The position numbers and the translations under genes were made by a program. This document shows positions 62,604 through 64,000 of a stretch of 64,000 nucleotides of DNA, in pieces. The notes beneath the pieces are model-generated. The model was given only the letters and a program-made list of their open reading frames with translations, was not told the DNA's origin and searched no databases. This DNA comes from Micromonospora ferruginea (GTDB lineage Bacteria; Actinomycetota; Actinomycetes; Mycobacteriales; Micromonosporaceae), in the NCBI RefSeq assembly GCF_013694245.2, contig NZ_CP059322.2, positions 740,001-804,000 on the forward strand, in the 5' to 3' direction. Numbering within the stretch: the stretch's first letter is position 1; each line of letters begins with the position of its first letter.

Positions 62604-63548
62604 TCAGGCGGTGGCGCCCACCGGCTCGGCGGTCGGCGCGGCCGGGGCCGGCGGGGCGGCCGGGAGGCGCTCGCGGGTGGCCCACAGCACGCCGAGCGTG
62701 GCGAGCAGCACCAGGCAGGAGCCGAGCATGTGCGCGGCGACCAACGCCGCCGGCAGGTGGGTGAAGTACTGCACGAAGCCGATCAGGCCCTGACCCAGCT
62801 CGACCGCGAGCAGCACCGCGGCGGCCCGGGCGGCGCGCGTGGCGCCGACCGCGCGGAACGCGAAGAACAGCGCCACCGAGAGGCCGAGCAGCAGGAAGAC
62901 GCCGTCCGCGTGCACCTGGGAGATCGACTCGGGGTCCAGGCCGTTGCGGGCCGCGCCCTGGTCGCCGGCGTGCGGGCCGCTGCCGGTCACCCAGGTGCCG
63001 ACCACCAGCACCGCCGCGCCGACCACGGTGGTGATCCAGGCGAGGGTACGCAGCGGCGCCGGCACGGTCGGCGTCACCGGCCCGTCCGGCTCGACGGTGC
63101 GCCGCCACAGCGCGTACGCGACCGCGATCACCACCATCGAGGCGAGGAAGTGCAGCCCGACCACCCACGGGTTGAGGTTGGTGAGCACGGTGATCCCGCC
63201 GAGGACCGCCTGCGCCGGGATGCCGAGCAGCACGCCCACGGCCAGCGGCAGCAGCCCCCGGCGGCGCGGGCGCTGGGCCAGCACGGCCAGCACCACGGCG
63301 AGCGCGATGATCCCCACCGCGAAGGTGAGCAGCCGGTTGCCGAACTCGATCACCCCGTGCACGCCCATCTCGGACGTGGTGGTGTAGGACTCGTCGGTGC
63401 ACCGGGGCCAGGTGGGGCAGCCGAGGCCGGAGGCGGTGAGCCGGACGGCCCCGCCGGTGACCACGATCGCCACGTTCGCGATGATCGAGGTGAACGCGAG
63501 GCGACGCAGCAGCGTGGGGGAGACCGGGAACCGGACGGAACGCTTCAC
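62604..63548 (-). CDS. ctaA: Heme A synthase (COX15/CtaA family)
   Basis: Membrane oxygenase converting heme O to heme A for cytochrome aa3 oxidase. The 314-residue protein has eight predicted helices and conserved heme-ligand histidines in GVHGVIEFGNRLL, VVGLHFLASM, VHADGVFLLLG and VAAHMLGSCLV; GLGCPTWPRC carries the loop cysteines. GTG 63548 was chosen because TAGGAT ends 7 nt upstream; an ATG at 63566 lies across that box. Confidence 0.95.
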   Translation of the reverse strand: MKRSVRFPVSPTLLRRLAFTSIIANVAIVVTGGAVRLTASGLGCPTWPRCTDESYTTTSEMGVHGVIEFGNRLLTFAVGIIALAVVLAVLAQRPRRRGLLPLAVGVLLGIPAQAVLGGITVLTNLNPWVVGLHFLASMVVIAVAYALWRRTVEPDGPVTPTVPAPLRTLAWITTVVGAAVLVVGTWVTGSGPHAGDQGAARNGLDPESISQVHADGVFLLLGLSVALFFAFRAVGATRAARAAAVLLAVELGQGLIGFVQYFTHLPAALVAAHMLGSCLVLLATLGVLWATRERLPAAPPAPAAPTAEPVGATA

Positions 63549-63555
63549 GGAGCGA

Positions 63556-63561
63556 ATCCTA
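63556..63561 (-). promoter_or_regulatory. -10 box of ctaA, probably leaderless
   Basis: TAGGAT on the minus strand ends 7 nt before GTG 63548, with no ribosome binding site. Confidence 0.5.
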
Positions 63562-63651
63562 CGCACCGTAGTTGATCCCGATCGGGTGACTCCGGAGACC
63601 CGGTGGTCGGGATCACCGGACCCCGGGTTTGCGGGGCCTGCGCGAATTACG

Positions 63652-63657
63652 TAACGT
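63652..63657 (+). promoter_or_regulatory. -10 box of the sufR-like gene, probably leaderless
   Basis: TAACGT ends 7 nt before GTG 63665, with no ribosome binding site. Confidence 0.5.
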
Positions 63658-63664
63658 TGCCGTT

Positions 63665-64000
63665 GTGAAAAACGCGGCAGCGCTGTCCGAAGGGTCGGTG
63701 ACCAGTACGGTCGCCGGCGCGACGGCCCCTGCCGACCTGTCGACCCGGGACCGGGTCACGCAGCTTCTGCTGGAGCGGGGCGCGACCACCGCCGCGCAGC
63801 TCGGCTCCGCGCTCGGTCTCAGCCCGGCCGCGATCCGCCGGCACCTCGACGCGATGCTCGCCGACGGTGACGTGGTCGCCCGCGAGCAGACGGTCCGGGG
63901 CAGCCGGGGGCGGGGCCGGCCGGCCAAGGTCTTCGTGCTGACCGAGGCGGCCCGGGTGCGCTGTGGCACCCACCACTACGACAACATGGCCACCGCCGCG
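63665..64000 (+). CDS. SufR-like transcriptional regulator, N-terminal part
   Basis: Open to the end of the window; 112 codons are visible. After a ~25-residue variable start comes a winged helix (STRDRVTQLLLERGATTAAQLGSALGLSPAAIRRHLDAMLADGDVVAREQ) and wing GSRGRGRPAKVFVLTEAAR. This matches the actinobacterial regulator placed before sufBDCS, as I recall next to ctaA/ctaB in mycobacteria. Iron-sulfur cysteines lie further C-terminal and are not visible, so SufR identity is an inference from fold and position. Confidence 0.8.
   Translation, partial: MKNAAALSEGSVTSTVAGATAPADLSTRDRVTQLLLERGATTAAQLGSALGLSPAAIRRHLDAMLADGDVVAREQTVRGSRGRGRPAKVFVLTEAARVRCGTHHYDNMATAA

Overview
The window looks like chromosomal core DNA of a high-GC actinobacterium, most likely Micromonospora or a close relative in Micromonosporaceae. 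This rests on very high GC with G/C in nearly every third codon position, frequent GTG starts, actinobacterial marker genes (whiA, rbpA, opcA, a mycothiol-dependent maleylpyruvate-isomerase-family enzyme, coaE fused to a GrpB domain) and a gene order that I recall as similar to Mycobacterium tuberculosis: uvrC/rapZ/yvcK/whiA, gap/pgk/tpiA/secG, pgl/opcA/zwf/tal/tkt, ctaB, ctaA and a sufR-like gene. Genus is an inference; no database search was possible.

Layout. 0-8 kb: rpsA, coaE, an unknown membrane-anchored protein, uvrB and an XRE/DUF5753 regulator. 8-12 kb: a small ABM-domain protein, the NAD-salvage pair pnuC-nadR, then a TerC-family membrane protein preceded by what I read as a yybP-ykoY manganese riboswitch. 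12-16 kb: NlpC/P60 hydrolase, dipeptide epimerase, tyrosine phosphatase, serine hydrolase and a methyltransferase. 16-25 kb: typA, a DedA/PAP2-like fusion, a transglycosylase lipoprotein, and an MMPL exporter divergent from a MarR regulator and a CocE hydrolase. 25-32 kb: an odd LAS-peptidase-like protein, an ArsR-MFS pair, cspA and small metabolic genes. 32-39 kb: rsgA, uvrA, a Rieske protein, uvrC and a 38-residue membrane peptide. 38.7-39.4 kb is gene-free and repeat-rich. 39-45 kb: secreted C39-like peptidase, recQ, rapZ-yvcK-whiA. 45-49 kb: gap-pgk-tpiA-secG, rbpA. 49-58 kb: a minus-strand pentose phosphate operon (tkt, tal, pgi-like, zwf, opcA, pgl). 58-64 kb: ctaB, two small genes, a repeat-bearing gap, a beta-helix protein, ctaA and the start of a sufR-like regulator.

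How the genes work together. Lower glycolysis, protein export (secG) and RNA polymerase activation (rbpA) sit beside the oxidative and non-oxidative pentose phosphate pathway. ctaB and ctaA make heme O and then heme A. All three nucleotide excision genes (uvrA, uvrB, uvrC) lie within 34 kb but in separate units. Several envelope enzymes are scattered through the window.

The most interesting signals are: the manganese riboswitch before the TerC gene; a phosphoglucose-isomerase-like protein in the pentose phosphate operon that has lost its signature active-site motifs; a DedA protein fused to a PAP2-like domain lacking the catalytic histidines; a recurring TANNNT box 6-7 nt upstream of start codons in at least nine genes, implying leaderless transcripts; and several families of intergenic inverted repeats, including a perfect 21-bp one, that recur tens of kilobases apart. 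No complete mobile element, CRISPR array, tRNA or rRNA was seen.
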